Assembly: GCF_001039355.2 (NCBI RefSeq)
Contig: NW_019774580.1
Location: forward strand, 49,414 to 113,413
Direction: 5' to 3'
From: Lingula anatina
Taxonomy: Eukaryota; Brachiopoda; Lingulata; Lingulida; Lingulidae
Length of the DNA stretch: 64,000 nucleotides
The translations under genes and the position numbers were made by a program. Of the stretch, positions 53,338 to 64,000 are shown in pieces; within the stretch, counting starts at the first letter, position 1, and every line of letters starts with the position of its first letter. The notes below the pieces were generated by a model. It saw only the letters and a list, made by a program, of their open reading frames with translations, was not told where the DNA came from and did not search any database.

Positions 53338-53629
53338 GTAATAGATAGACCCCGAGTCAGCGAGAGTTATGTGGCATACACGAGTGCGTTATTTAGACCA
53401 CGGGTCCATTAGCGGGATATAACGCATTCATGCGGTATAAATGCTTTGCGCGTTGTTTGCAGTTTAAGATACAATTTAGACCACGGTGGAAATAAAGAAC
53501 ATAAGACTTAGACGTGGTGTAACCGCATGTCTTGCATGAATGCGTTATAACCCGTGAATGGACCCGTGGTCTAAATAACGCACTCGTGTATGCCACATAA
53601 CTCTCGCTGACTCAGGGTCTATCTATTAC
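53338..53629. mobile_element. Fold-back element with ~75-bp terminal inverted repeats
   Basis: GTAATAGATAGACCCCGAG at the left mirrors CTCAGGGTCTATCTATTAC at the right; the arms continue through GAGAGTTATGTGGCATAC and GTGCGTTATTTAGACCACG. A 26-bp sequence (CTTTGC.CGTTGTTTGCAG) just outside the left end at 53316 is repeated inside at about 53444. Confidence 0.75.
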
Positions 53630-54158
53630 ATAGCAGGTAAAGTGTAAAAAACCTAATTTTCAAATTGTTTAATTTGTTTGTTTTCCAAGCAGAAGTGGAG
53701 AACAACCTCTCTTGGTTAGCAGAATTACTGTATCTCAATATATCTCAACATATTGGTTGAATAGAGACGATATTTCTTTAAAACAGGGATGGGGCTTCCA
53801 TAAAAAATTGATCCTTTGAGTAGCGTCAGGAACGAACACAGTTTGTAAAATATTTGCACAATTGCTTCATATTACAGGTACAGTACATGTACGTTTCAAT
53901 TCATTTTGATTTCTTTTCATAATGGGGGATACTATAAGGCCGAAATTACATCACACACCATTGTGGATTGTAAAAAGTATTTTGAGATCTTGTTTGTCAG
54001 ATACAATCATTTCACACTTTGGTTTGGGCCAAGAACGCAAAACGTCAACAATATACACGTGGTCAAGTCCTGGAGTCGCCTATTGCGTGTGTAACGGTTT
54101 AGAATCGTTGTATTATATAGAAAGGAAACAAATATCTATCCGTCGAGACTGTATCAAT

Positions 54159-54335
54159 CAGGGGCGGATTGAGGCCATCTTCTGGGTCTTCCGGAAGACG
54201 GTCAGATTTTCAAGTTTACATGATAGGTATATATATATATTTGTTTTTTCTGTCGGAAGACGGTCAAAAAATGGAGGATGTATCAACAAAGATCATTTGG
54301 AAGACTGTCAGATAGTATCTCTGGATCCGCCCCTG
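54159..54335 (+). mobile_element. Family 3 element (CAGGGGCGG ends), copy 4
   Basis: CAGGGGCGGATTGAGG to GGATCCGCCCCTG, flanked exactly by TCAAT on both sides (54154-54158 and 54336-54340): a perfect 5-bp target duplication. Confidence 0.85.
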
Positions 54336-54340
54336 TCAAT

Positions 54341-54995
54341 GTAAGCATTTTAATTGTGGGGTGAAATACCATGCTCGATAGTGCGATGCTTACTCTCTTA
54401 TGGTATGCGGTCATGCACTTTTCGGACTTTTAGGGGGTCATAACCTGGACAAAACAGGGTAATGGACAAGAACCATGGGTAATGCAGACTCAATATTTCT
54501 TTGCGATAACCATTTTACAGACACTGAGCTTAATATATGGAAAAATGCCAGGTGTGGCCAAATAACAACCCCAAATTATTTCAAACAGGCTTTGATTTAA
54601 AAAAAGATCAACCCAAGGTTTAAACTTATCTCCTGACATTCAATGTAATAACGCTTAATTTTGCATGTTATCTAGCAGATACCTCCAGCACATTAACGTT
54701 TTCGACTCATATCCAAAAATGCAAAGTTCTCTGTTTCCGTGCATTAAAAAGGGACCAAGTTAAAAGTTAAATATGCATTCCGTTGGACCTCAGGTAGATT
54801 TTATCGTGTGCATCTAGCATTCAAAATATTATCAGTCTGAAGAGACACATAAGACCGTTTAACATTAAATGTGGTCTATGTCAATGGTTAAAGTGCGTGA
54901 TGGTAAACATTGTAATTTATCTTGTTAATTTATTTATGTTGAGCGTGTCCAGATGTCGGCACAAAGGGTTACTGACCCTTTGACCAAGACAGATT
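54341..54995. other. Intergenic, nothing recognised
   Basis: AT-rich, without ORFs or repeats that I can support. Confidence 0.4.
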
Positions 54996-55165
54996 AGGCC
55001 GCATTCAGAACAGTGGACTAGCTAGTACGCGGGTCAAATATGGCGACCCACTAAAAAACTTGCCGTCTAATCCGCTAATAGACACTGAATAGATTCCCCG
55101 TGGGGAAGTATTCAAGCGGTTCGGACATATTTGACCCTCGGCCTAGTAAGTCCACTGTTTTGAAT
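54996..55165. mobile_element. Family 6 fold-back element, copy 5
   Basis: GCATTCAGAACAGTGGACTAG to AGTCCACTGTTTTGAATGC, with inner GGTCAAATATGG and CATATTTGACCC arms. Confidence 0.7.
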
Positions 55166-55362
55166 GCTATTTAGAAAACGTGTTAGTAAATGAAAAAAAA
55201 AAATCAAAGAAAGTCCTGTAAATTCTGGTCCCAACACTTTGCAAACGCCTAAACGAAGAAACTCCTACCAAATTCAAAATTAGACATATTGTACGTAGTC
55301 CTTGATTAAGACTTGAGTCACGAGTAAAAATTAAAAAAATTACTAATACTATCGTGTTAGGC

Positions 55363-55515
55363 CGCATTCACAACCAAAATTTATTCGCGGATCAAATATC
55401 GCCGACCCACTTGAAAGCGTAACGCATGATCCCCGCACGAATATCTATTTAGTGCCTATTAGGGGATTTTGCGGCAAGCTTTCAGATGGGTCGGATCAAC
55501 TTGTTCTAAATGGAC
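55363..55515. mobile_element. Family 6 fold-back element, copy 6 (diverged)
   Basis: GGCCGCATTCACAACC start, then CGCGGATCAAATATCG; ends AACTTGTTCTAAATGGACC. Diverged, in the region before cytidylyltransferase gene 2. Confidence 0.55.
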
Positions 55516-55943
55516 CATTATACTGAAAGCTTCTTAAAGAAAACTCGAATTGCAGCTTGTGTGAAGTGAAGGGCGGAACTTTGTTTCTTACTTTTCTTCA
55601 TCAGTAGAAATCGCAGTAAAAAAAACAACTTTTTGCTTGGTCGTTATGGAACCTGCTGTGGCGATGTCCTTGGTTTATAAAATGTAAGAAGACTAAATCT
55701 ATAACCTAAAGATTTGCTTGGTTGCACCGCAGGTTATAGCCTCCTTAACACAATTTGCATACTACTCCCTAAGCTCCTCGATTTACCATCTAAATATATC
55801 TTTTTAAGCCAAGTAAGCACATTGGTTGTCGTAATTGTAATTTGTCTTATTAATTTATTTATAATGAGTTTACAACGAATTTAATAATGTATGTGTTTTA
55901 TCTCTTTAGTAATTGCAGCTCGACCTTTGACTCTAGATGTAAG

Positions 55944-58058
55944 ATGGAGAGCGGGACTGCAAGTTGCACCAATGGGGATTTCACGGTGGAATCCTTGCTG
56001 GATAACAACAGATTGTTGAACTTGCCGCTAGGTGGCAGGGTGGACAAGGTGTACACCATTGGTTGCTTTGATCTGTTGCACGAAGGACACGTGTTCCTGC
56101 TGTCCACATGCAAAGCCCTCGGAAAACAGGTGATTGCCTGGTCCACAGGCCTGAAAGCATTGTTAACTTTTGCAGCCCTTCTAGACACATATAGAATGCC
56201 AGTATTTGTCATTTCTATTTGTCATTTCTATTTTCACCAGTGATTAATAATTTACTTGTTTAAGTTAGCTAAGAAATTTTGTCAGTATGTTTTAAATGGT
56301 AAAATGTGACGTAAGTAATAGCTATGTAAGAGCTGATATTTGTCTGACACTAACGGGTTTCTGAAACAATTCTGAAACAATTCGGGACACCTCGGTTAAT
56401 GACGTATCTACATGTGAATTCAATCGATGGATACGAAATCATCCGAGCTTGGCCGAATTAATATTTCCAACACTCCCAATATTTATTCCAGGTCATAGCC
56501 GGTGTTCATGACAGTCGTAGCTGTTACAAAATGAAGAACAAAGTCCCCATTGAAACAATAGAACAGCGGATGCTGAGAGTCAAGCAGCATGCTGATATGG
56601 TAAGCATGGACACACTTTGATAGCTCTAAGGTTCCTTAAGGTAGATCGATACATTAAAACGGTCTAGATTGGTCAAAACAGTTTTTCTCGATTCTTTTTA
56701 GTAAAATTGTCAGCTAAATACTATCCCAGTAAAACAGAACACTTTTAGAGCAAAAATGACATTTTTCGTTGTTTTATTCACCACCCAACGAGCTTCTGCT
56801 TTTAAGCTCCGCCCTCGTTTATCGTTAGTAAATGCTCAATAAAGGTGTAATGATCGGTTAATGTCGTAACTCCAGACCTAAGAAAAATATTGTCACGAAA
56901 ATGGTCACGCTGGCAACATGTCTGTGCACTACAATCTGGTGCCAGCGAGGCCTTTTTTTTTTTTTTTACGAGACGTGAGCCAATAGCTATGATGTCCAAT
57001 TAAAAAAGACATTATTTTGCCTCCTTACTGATAAAATAATAAGTAAGCCTCTCAAACAGATTCCCTAGCATCGGATTGAAGTACATGTACCTATTGTAGT
57101 TATTAATCTGTGTTAAAACAGTGTTGATAGCTGTTCAGGTGCAGGAGATATCTTTGAAATCGAAACCACAATTTTACCGCAAAAACGTTGCTGTATCGTC
57201 ATCAGCTCGAATTAGCGTAATCACCCCCGTTGTATTTTTGATGTGGCAGCATTATTTGTTATATTTATTTCTTCATGATCTTAGGGCATAAGAAAATAGA
57301 TCCTAACGTATCGATCTACCTTAAATGCAATATAAAGTTCTATAAGGGTGTCTTGGCGATAAGAGCCACAAAGAAACATGTTGCAATATTCTGATGGACG
57401 GAAATTGATCTTAATTTGTAGTATTGTTACTCATATTTGAGAAATTTTTAACTTTTCAATTTCTACATTAACTGAAAGGATACCTATTAAAATTTCGTCC
57501 CAACACTTGGGACTTCAACAGTCACTCAATATGTTAAAATAAGTTGTCATATATTCAGTTCATGCTTTCATGATTTTAAGCAAAATTAAAGTAATCTGAA
57601 CATAAATATTCCTTACTATTTCAACTTTTTTATTTATAATTATATTTATAGCTGCTTATTTAACAGATCAGGCTAGTTTACAGATGCGGCCATTATTATT
57701 ATTATTAGCATTATTATCAACATTGTTATTTCAGGTATTTTGCATTACAAGCCTGAACGCAGCTAACTTCTTCACTTGCATCGTGCATCTTGAAAAAGGA
57801 GAAACGGCCTTGTTTGTGCGAGGGGACGATGCACCGAATTTCCCATACCGCCACATAGTCGAGAACATCATGCCCGTCGTCCTGTTACCTAAAATACCGG
57901 GAATTAGCAGCACAATTCTTCGCACAGAGTTATTTTCTAAAATACGAAGAGATGACGAAGGATACGTAAGCGACACAGCTTTGTCGTCAACGAAAAAAAG
58001 CGTTTCAAAGCGGAAGAGGGTGAGGAAAGGGCGCCATAGTTTGCAAAAATGCTTGTGA
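55944..58058 (+). CDS. Single-domain CTP:phosphoethanolamine/choline cytidylyltransferase-like, gene 2
   Basis: Exons 55944-56129, 56492-56599 and 57735-58058 (205 aa), the same structure, lengths and phases as gene 1; only the last exon differs in length. HxGH motif in GCFDLLHEGHVFLL; VIAGVHDSRSCYKMK; VRGDD; IPGISSTILR. The tail is basic (SKRKRVRKGR). Differences from gene 1 cluster after HxGH (LLSTCKALG versus LLNRCKALG) and in the C-terminal tail. Catalytic motifs are intact in both copies, so both may be active. Start chosen at the shared ATG (MES...TASCTNGDF). An upstream in-frame ATG at 55887 exists here, but it overlaps a probable acceptor/5' UTR region. Intron 2 carries a piggyBac-like MITE instead of the Harbinger transposon. 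Confidence 0.78.
56640..57320. mobile_element. piggyBac-like MITE, complete copy 2
   Basis: GGTAGATCGATACATTAAAAC to CTAACGTATCGATCTACC, with TTAA at 56636-56639 and 57321-57324. 681 bp, clearly diverged from 34315-35018 but sharing the end layout and inner blocks (AACACTTTTAGAGCAAAAA, GATAAAAT.A.AAGTAAGCCT). Confidence 0.85.
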
Positions 58059-59407
58059 CCCAATAAATGGCGTCTGTTACGGCTCTGACGTCTGATCGCA
58101 CCGAATGACATATGGTTTCTTTATCATCAAGACTTATATATCTCTAGTTTATAAAAAAGATGGGAACTTTCTATCAACGACACGTTTATTATTACATACA
58201 ACGGAAAGCAATGTCTTTTCTTACGTATACAAAATGATCTTCACATATAACCAACAGGTAGCTAGGTTTTCAGACATACAAGTAAGGAGGCAGCAGTTTA
58301 TGATCAGTATTTCGGTAGGAGATTCAGAATGATTATGGCATAGAGGCCTTATACGTACGTAGCCTATTCTTGCCATCTACTTCAAGTGCTGCTCAAGACT
58401 CGCATCCTGTGAGCAGATATACAGAACACAATCTCAGGATAGATTTTTGAGTCAGTATCGGGTTACATTGTAACTGTTTTTCAGGGTTGACCTCTTTTTA
58501 TATGTAAATGAAATTATATATTTAGCATTTTTTTATTTCGTTTTCAGTGGGAGTTTACGATTTTTAAGATGTGGGTTATGAACTCCGGTAAATCCGAGCT
58601 TGACTGCATTAACCTCGATTATGGCTTGATTTACCTGGGTATTTATTTATTTATTTATTTTACAACATGAGAGCCTAAAATAATTAGGTCTGAAAGCAGG
58701 ATAATAATCGTCTGATTACACTTTGTAGCGTTAAATTACAAAGGTTGGGCAAGATACACAAATGAATTGAGCAAAAATTCATTATGTATATGGCAAGAGA
58801 ATAATAAGCACTTTTTAATTTCTCTCTCTCTCTCTCTCATCTGTCCTGATACATAACATCATATTATGATATCACTGTGTCATATTTTTCTTACGTCAAG
58901 TTTTGTAATCATTAACGCACGTGCTGTTTTCATTAAAAAATAACACCCATGTACTGAACGTCTCACTATTGTTATTCTATAACCCTTTTTTCTCAAGTCG
59001 ACCCTTTTCGTGCGTAATTCAGACCTGATATCATCATCTACAATACGTATCATAGAAACAGCGGCGTGAATTTGCTTCTCATATTTCCACAGCTGTCTCT
59101 TTATAAAAGATATTTTCTCAATTTTTTTTCACGCATGAAACATCGCTAGGTCTATACTTAAAGCCCTTCCTTTTTTAAAACAAAATAATAATCGAGATAA
59201 TCGTAAATGTCAGCAAGGTTATTTGATGTGTTTAACATACGAGTTCGTGTGCCGTGTTTTGTAATAAGCCAGTTTCGCGTCGAATATGCTGTTGCTGAAC
59301 TAATCTTTCAGGCACTGGCACTGAAATTAAAGCGAAAGCAAGTTTAAGTTTCAAACCCGTACTTGCAAATATCACTCAAGCGTGTTTGTGTTGCCGTGGT
59401 AACAAGA
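58059..59407. other. Intergenic between cytidylyltransferase 2 and the Ly6-like gene
   Basis: AT-rich, with a TTTA run at about 58641-58661 and a TC run at about 58820-58838. No gene seen. The last few hundred bases should include the Ly6-like promoter. Confidence 0.4.
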
Positions 59408-60841
59408 ATGAGGACGGTTTTGTTCGTGCTTGTACTGCTTGTTAATGCGATACATTTTGGTAAGTAAAAGGCTTGTTTTAATATCAACATTTAAATAGTG
59501 TTAGAGACCCGTTTTCAATTTATCTATAGGACCGTTTGTGAACTTTTGTTTTACATTTTCCTACATTTCCCCTGAAACAGGCTGGGCTTGCTCATCAAAG
59601 ATTCATCCTTAGTAGGCCTAATTAAATGTCTGCCCTGTTTAAAAGTTGCATATTTTCACAAAAGCGCATAGGCATAGGCTGAATTAAAAGCCTGGTGAAA
59701 GATGGTATTGAAATACATATATATAGGATTGTTGACTTACAACTTTATAGGTTGATGATCTTAGCTAACAATAATTTATAAAGCCAGAAAAATTGCTTTT
59801 GAATTTTTGCATAACAAACCTATGTGAGGCAAACATACACTGAAAGAAGCCGTATTAGCCGCACTTTGGTTTGGGTAAAATAGCATCATTACAATGTTGT
59901 AACATGAATAATTGATTACAGCGATTATCAAATAGGCCTATATAAGCAACATCTTTTAAACGACTAAAAACATAGTAAAATTAGTGTATGATTTGCCTTA
60001 TTCCAAGCTTGTACCGTAATCCACTTTCGTCAAGACAAAACACCGCAAATTGCTTTTCAGAATGTGTCTGTTTAATTGATTTACTTGTACTAGGCACATC
60101 AGTGATATGTTACAGATGCAATGCCCAAATAAACGACCCATGCAGAGCAAAAATTGAAGACACGCCAACGGTTAACTGTTCCGTATCCTGCAGGAAAACT
60201 GTCGGTTTTTACAGAATCCGTGGATTTGGTGAGTTAATCTGAAGCCAAATCTCCTAATTTCTGAAAGTATAAACGCAGTTACCATAAGCAAAATGATCAA
60301 ATGTAAAAAAGCACGAGGGCATCATGTCTTTTTAAATATTTTCAGAAAACTTTAAAAACTTAATCCGTTTTCCTTAAATCCAATGCGGGCCAATTTGTAC
60401 GTCTTTTCTTTTTCGCCTTTTGTGAATAATTATTTTTATATAAGTCATGTGTATTTCCAAATTCATATTACTTATCATGTACAGTATACCCTACAACAGG
60501 ATCTAAAATATTGACATCGACATATATGCATCTACTTCTTCATCAATAACAGAGACTGTATGTTACAAAGCCTTATCACCTACAATAATAATTCACATGA
60601 TTATACAATTACAGAACTCCCTTGGCATGTGAGAGACTGTGGAAATTCTTCCTCGTTGACCTGCCTGACTAAAACTCGTGGCTACAAGGGCGATGAGAAG
60701 GCCGGAGTGGATGGCATTATCTGTCACTGCAACACCGACTACTGTAACCATGCCGTGAAAACGAGCAGGAGCCAACCTACATCGACACTGATAGCGTGTT
60801 CCTTACTGGTCAGCGTACTTGGTATTGATGCCGTTAAGTAA
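59408..60841 (+). CDS. Ly6/uPAR three-finger protein, probably GPI-anchored
   Basis: Three exons in phase: 59408-59459, 60094-60228 and 60615-60841, 137 aa. Residues 1-18 are a signal peptide (MRTVLFVLVLLVNAIHFG). The mature part begins ICYRCNAQ, continues with DPC and VNCSVSC, then RDCG, LTC and CHCNTDYCN: ten cysteines in the LU-domain pattern ending in the CN signature. The C-terminus is hydrophobic (STLIACSLLVSVLG) after a short hydrophilic stretch, as expected for GPI attachment. The order of cysteines is close to invertebrate quiver/sleepless-type proteins, which modulate channels or receptors at the cell surface; the partner cannot be inferred. Exon boundaries coincide with the usual Ly6 gene structure (signal exon plus two domain exons). 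Confidence 0.85.
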
Positions 60842-60857
60842 GGTGGTGCTAGCCACT

Positions 60858-60958
60858 GACTAGGGATAAATAAGGACAGTAATAAGGATAACTAGGGATA
60901 GGGATAAGGATAACTAGGGATAGGGATATAGATAACTTAGGATAGGAATAAGGATACG
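60858..60958. repeat. Degenerate GGGATA(AGGATAACTA) minisatellite
   Basis: Repeated ACTAGGGATA and AAGGATA words directly after the Ly6-like stop, about 100 bp. Confidence 0.7.
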
Positions 60959-61734
60959 TTAACTTCTTGACATGTGTAAACCGGATTATGTTGATCTCCT
61001 GAGAAATGGAAGTAAGTGTAAAAGTTGGACAAGCAAAATGGGACTACATCCTTTACTGCTAGCATTCTGTTACAAAGTATATAAATACTGCAGATGGGCC
61101 ACTTAAAAGACATTCATATCTGCAATTTATGCCCATATTACAAAATTTAATTGAAGGGACGTGCTCAGCACATACACTAGCAATGTATTTTATTGTGCCC
61201 GATTTCAAGCAACTTACCACCCAAATAAAAAATGCTCTTCATATATTTGGTGAGTATTAGAATTTTTAAAAATAGTTATCTGCCATTGTGAACTGATTTA
61301 ATTTATATTTAGAATTTAATGCAATTACAAAGAAAAAAGAAGCTTTTACAGATTAACTTCTCTTTTTATTCAATTCACACTATAAATCTGACATGAGATA
61401 TAGAATATAATTGTTTTTCTACTTTTTGCTCAGTATTGCTCAGTAATTTTGCTTAAAAAGTTGACTTTTTGCATTTTAAAAAGCAAAAACAAAAAACAAG
61501 AAAACTTACATTAAACTGAATCTGCTCAAAAATTTTCTTATCTAGTACAAATTTTTTTTTGCAAAATATTTATTGTCTAAAAAATGTCAACCCTGTATTT
61601 CTAACATACTTTGAATGTGAGATATCACATAGGAAACACACACAATTTCACTGCATTCTGGAAAATGCACAAAGTAACATTACCAAGGTAACATGCATTT
61701 ATCAGTATGAACCACAATGGTAAACTAGAAATTC
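60959..61734. other. Ly6-like 3' flank, nothing recognised
   Basis: AT-rich sequence with no ORF, RNA or repeat that I can name. Confidence 0.4.
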
Positions 61735-62060
61735 TTATTATAACAATTTTACACTTAGCCACTGTGAAATAGAGAGGGACTGTAACAAACTTTACAGAGG
61801 CAGAGCTTCTATTGTTTTAGCCCCAAATTTGTGGAATGAACTGCCTTTTTATATAAGATGCGAAGGTAATTGACAGGTTAAATGCCTCTCTTAAAATTAG
61901 TCCTTTTTAAAGTTTTTATGATTAATGTTTTTAAGCTTTAAAAGTAAGTCTGTATTTAAGTACTGTAATTCTTTATATTATAATTGTAAAGTGCACTGAA
62001 ATGTAAGAAATTGGAGGTGCTATACATTAGATAAATATTTAAATTATTATCATTATTATA
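61735..62060 (+). mobile_element. LINE (non-LTR retrotransposon) 3' end fragment
   Basis: One frame reads RGRASIVLAPNLWNELPFYIR, the conserved 'AP.LWN.LP..IR' end of many LINE reverse-transcriptase ORFs, followed by an AT-rich tail with GCTATACATTAGATAAAT and a TTATCATTATTA run, as at a LINE 3' terminus. Strongly 5'-truncated. Confidence 0.7.
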
Positions 62061-62541
62061 TAATTATTAATAAAATTCTTCACCCAGCTCCCGGAGATGT
62101 AACATAAACCAAACTTTGACATGTCATTCAAGTTGCAGAATTTATAGCAACTAGCTGATACATTGTACCCATCACATCAGTCATTGAACCATGAGAAGAG
62201 ATTAGTATACACAATTTATAGAATCTCTTTATGTACAATATTCTGTGTGAAAGTCTTATTTCCACACTTGCCCTGAGTCAAAGGTTTTGTAACTTTAACA
62301 ATAATAATAATAATAATAATTTTAAAAAAAAATGAAAGAAAAATTTCCATTGGGTCATCAAATGCCTTCAAAATATACTTTTAACAGTTGTAATCAAATT
62401 CAAACTACGGCCACTATCTTTCCACTGCCTTAAAGGTATTGCTAACACCTGACAGTAGTCAACAGATCATTGTAGTTTGAGAGAAAAACGTGAAATGGAG
62501 ACTTTGGGTGATCTGCTATTATAATATAGATTTTTTTTCCT
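62061..62541. other. Intergenic, downstream of the phosphatase
   Basis: An (AATA)-type run at about 62300-62320. This holds the 3' region of the minus-strand phosphatase. Nothing else seen. Confidence 0.4.
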
Positions 62542-62719
62542 GTAATTCATCAACCAGTTCACATAACTGTCTCATGAATCCTGTATTTGGCATGACCTCC
62601 CTCTTTTGTCTCAGTAATGTCAGTGCACTCGTAATTCTTCATCCAGTTCACATAACTGTTTCATGAATCCTGTATTTGGCATGACCTCCCTCTTTTGTCT
62701 CAGTAATGTCAGTGCATCC
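62542..62719 (-). repeat. 89-bp tandem duplication across the phosphatase stop
   Basis: 62542-62630 and 62631-62719 are two copies of one 89-bp unit (GTAATTC.TCA.CCAGTTCAC ... CAGTAATGTCAGTGCA) with about five differences. The unit covers the last coding codons; 89 is not a multiple of three, so the frame shifts at the junction and the present TGA (62620-62622) arises there. Confidence 0.88.
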
Positions 62720-63929
62720 ACGGCAGTCTGGCCCTGCTTTAACATGAGATATGACGTCACCAATGTGGCAGATCGACTGACTCCTTCAAAGCAATGGACG
62801 TATATTTTCCCTGGAAGAGCAATAATCATTCATCACATCATCATCATCCCATTATAATAAATGTATTAGATGTTACATATGGTGTAATTACATCCTCTAA
62901 TGGGATAAAATATTTGGTCCCATTTGTGAAAGACAGGCTATTTCAAGAAAAAAATGTTAAAAGGCTAACACAGATGACTAGTTGACTGAATATTCAATAA
63001 GATGACAGCATTACCAGCCAAATTTCCATTCACAACAAAGCTACTGACACAATTAAATTCATCTTCACCTAATATTTTCCATCTTGTTTGGGACCGTTTC
63101 AGTTGAGGGGTGAGGGGGATTTCGAAAAAGCAAGACAAAAAGAACAGGGTTAAAAAGACTACTACAGTGTTTAAAGCAGTACTGTAGTACTAGTGCCTTA
63201 TATCTCTACATGTACTTTACCTCCAGATTTCAAGCATTCATCTATGAAATCAGCAGCTTCTTTGAAATACTTGGACAGTTTGAAAGTCATAACATCCTGA
63301 CCATGGATTCCAAAATATTTAATATTTACGTCCTGGTAATATTCCTGATTTGTACTGATCTGATTGAACTTTGTTCCCTCTGCAGCATTAAGAAGATGAG
63401 TTATACCCAGGGAGACAAGTTCTTCTTTATTTTTGGCTAATGAGCTGCAAGTAAAATGAAAAAAAATATATATAATTTCAACTGTCAAGGAATTGCGACA
63501 GAAACAAAATTAACATGAAGAATTCAAAAACTAAGGAAATTTAATCATAAATGGAACACTCTACATGTATACTCATAATTCAGAAAATTAACTCTTAAAT
63601 TTTATTCAATTTTTATCCATATTCAGTTTGCAATATCAAACGAAAGTCTTAATTAATTTGGATCTATTCAAACACATTTTATTTCTTACAGAATTTCTTA
63701 GATCTCTAATAATTGACAATATACTGAACTGATCGCCGAGGAAAATCCCTGGATACACCTCATTGTATCTGTTAGTCATGGAATGTGCCTGTATCTGCAG
63801 AATGGCTGACCAGGTTGGGTCTTTCCTGTTCTTAGTCTTGTCAGGAGGTCTTGAGGAAGACGGCCGTACATCTTGGATAATTTTCTTCAGTTTTTCCACA
63901 GTGCAAGGACTAGATACCCTCTCTGCCAT
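62620..63929 (-). CDS. Atypical dual-specificity phosphatase, DUSP3 (VHR)-like
   Basis: Three exons on the minus strand: 63929-63730, 63444-63221 and 62810-62620, 204 aa. The ATG in GAAATGG starts MAERVSSP. The catalytic loop HCFEGVSRS (HCxxGxSRS) is complete with Cys and Arg. Other DUSP landmarks are NEVYPGIFLGD, LGITHLLNAAEG (as in DUSP3), YFGIHGQD with the general-acid Asp in the expected place, YFKEAADFIDE and LLRQKREVMPNTGFM. It would dephosphorylate phosphotyrosine and phosphothreonine on kinases such as MAPKs; the exact orthologue (DUSP3, 13, 26 or 29 group) is not settled. The first donor is weak (GATCA|GTTCAG), chosen because it alone restores phase and alignment. The C-terminal end (LDEELRVH) was created by the tandem duplication. 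Confidence 0.85.
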
Positions 63930-64000
63930 TTCAAGCAATTTTAAAACGAAAATGATGCAGGAATCTTCACAACTTTTCCCTACCTGCAGTGACACACACA

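Noticed and set aside
53393-53596. 67-codon minus-strand ORF
   Set aside because: Lies in the fold-back element; symmetrical peptide from inverted arms.
1-64000. tRNA, rRNA, bacterial operon or viral genes
   Set aside because: No cloverleaf with canonical A and B boxes, no rRNA-like sequence, no Shine-Dalgarno-led gene clusters and no viral protein signatures were found by eye.

Overview
This is nuclear DNA from an invertebrate animal, most probably a marine one; the phylum cannot be fixed from the sequence. Coding sequence lies in short exons with GT-AG introns and correct phases. Introns are long and AT-rich and are full of microsatellites and miniature inverted-repeat elements. It is a draft assembly: there are two long N gaps (13500-14332 and 48208-48767) and five single-N joins (1899, 21200, 26030, 30071, 32970). 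Four of the single-N joins, and the 48 kb gap, have near-identical sequence on both sides, so several of the local 'duplications' may be two haplotypes laid end to end.

Layout. 155-4372 (+): the last six exons of EDC4, the P-body mRNA-decapping scaffold, with one exon present twice. 8415-24656 (+): a ten-exon secreted FAD-linked sugar-lactone oxidase (L-gulonolactone oxidase / arabinono-lactone oxidase family, 531 codons by my count). Its seventh intron contains a whole six-exon MFS transporter gene (18184-23039, +). A second, near-identical transporter gene lies downstream (30695-36899, +), inside a copy of the same 9-11 kb block. 39340-58058: a two-gene unit present twice. Each unit has a minus-strand ORF for a protein of unknown family with a repeated SWMWT motif, and, divergently, a three-exon single-domain CTP:phosphoethanolamine/choline cytidylyltransferase-like gene. 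The second intron of the first cytidylyltransferase gene holds a broken Harbinger (HARBI1-like) transposase. 59408-60841 (+): a Ly6/uPAR three-finger, probably GPI-anchored protein. 62620-63929 (-): a DUSP3-like atypical dual-specificity phosphatase with an 89-bp tandem duplication across its stop codon.

Mobile DNA. At least seven families of short fold-back elements can be separated by their ends and target-site duplications: three with TAA/TTA (Harbinger-like) flanks, one with TTAA (piggyBac-like), one with a 5-bp duplication and CAGGGGCGG ends, one built from many TTGCAAAATGCG units, and one with CATTCAGAACAG ends. There is also a LINE 3' tail, and two places with degenerate hammerhead-ribozyme-like cores of the kind associated with Penelope-like elements.

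The most promising unexplained items are the SWMWT family and its conserved divergent pairing with the cytidylyltransferase, the nested/duplicated transporter in the oxidase intron, and a 127-bp GC-rich segment of foreign character that is open and in phase within EDC4.
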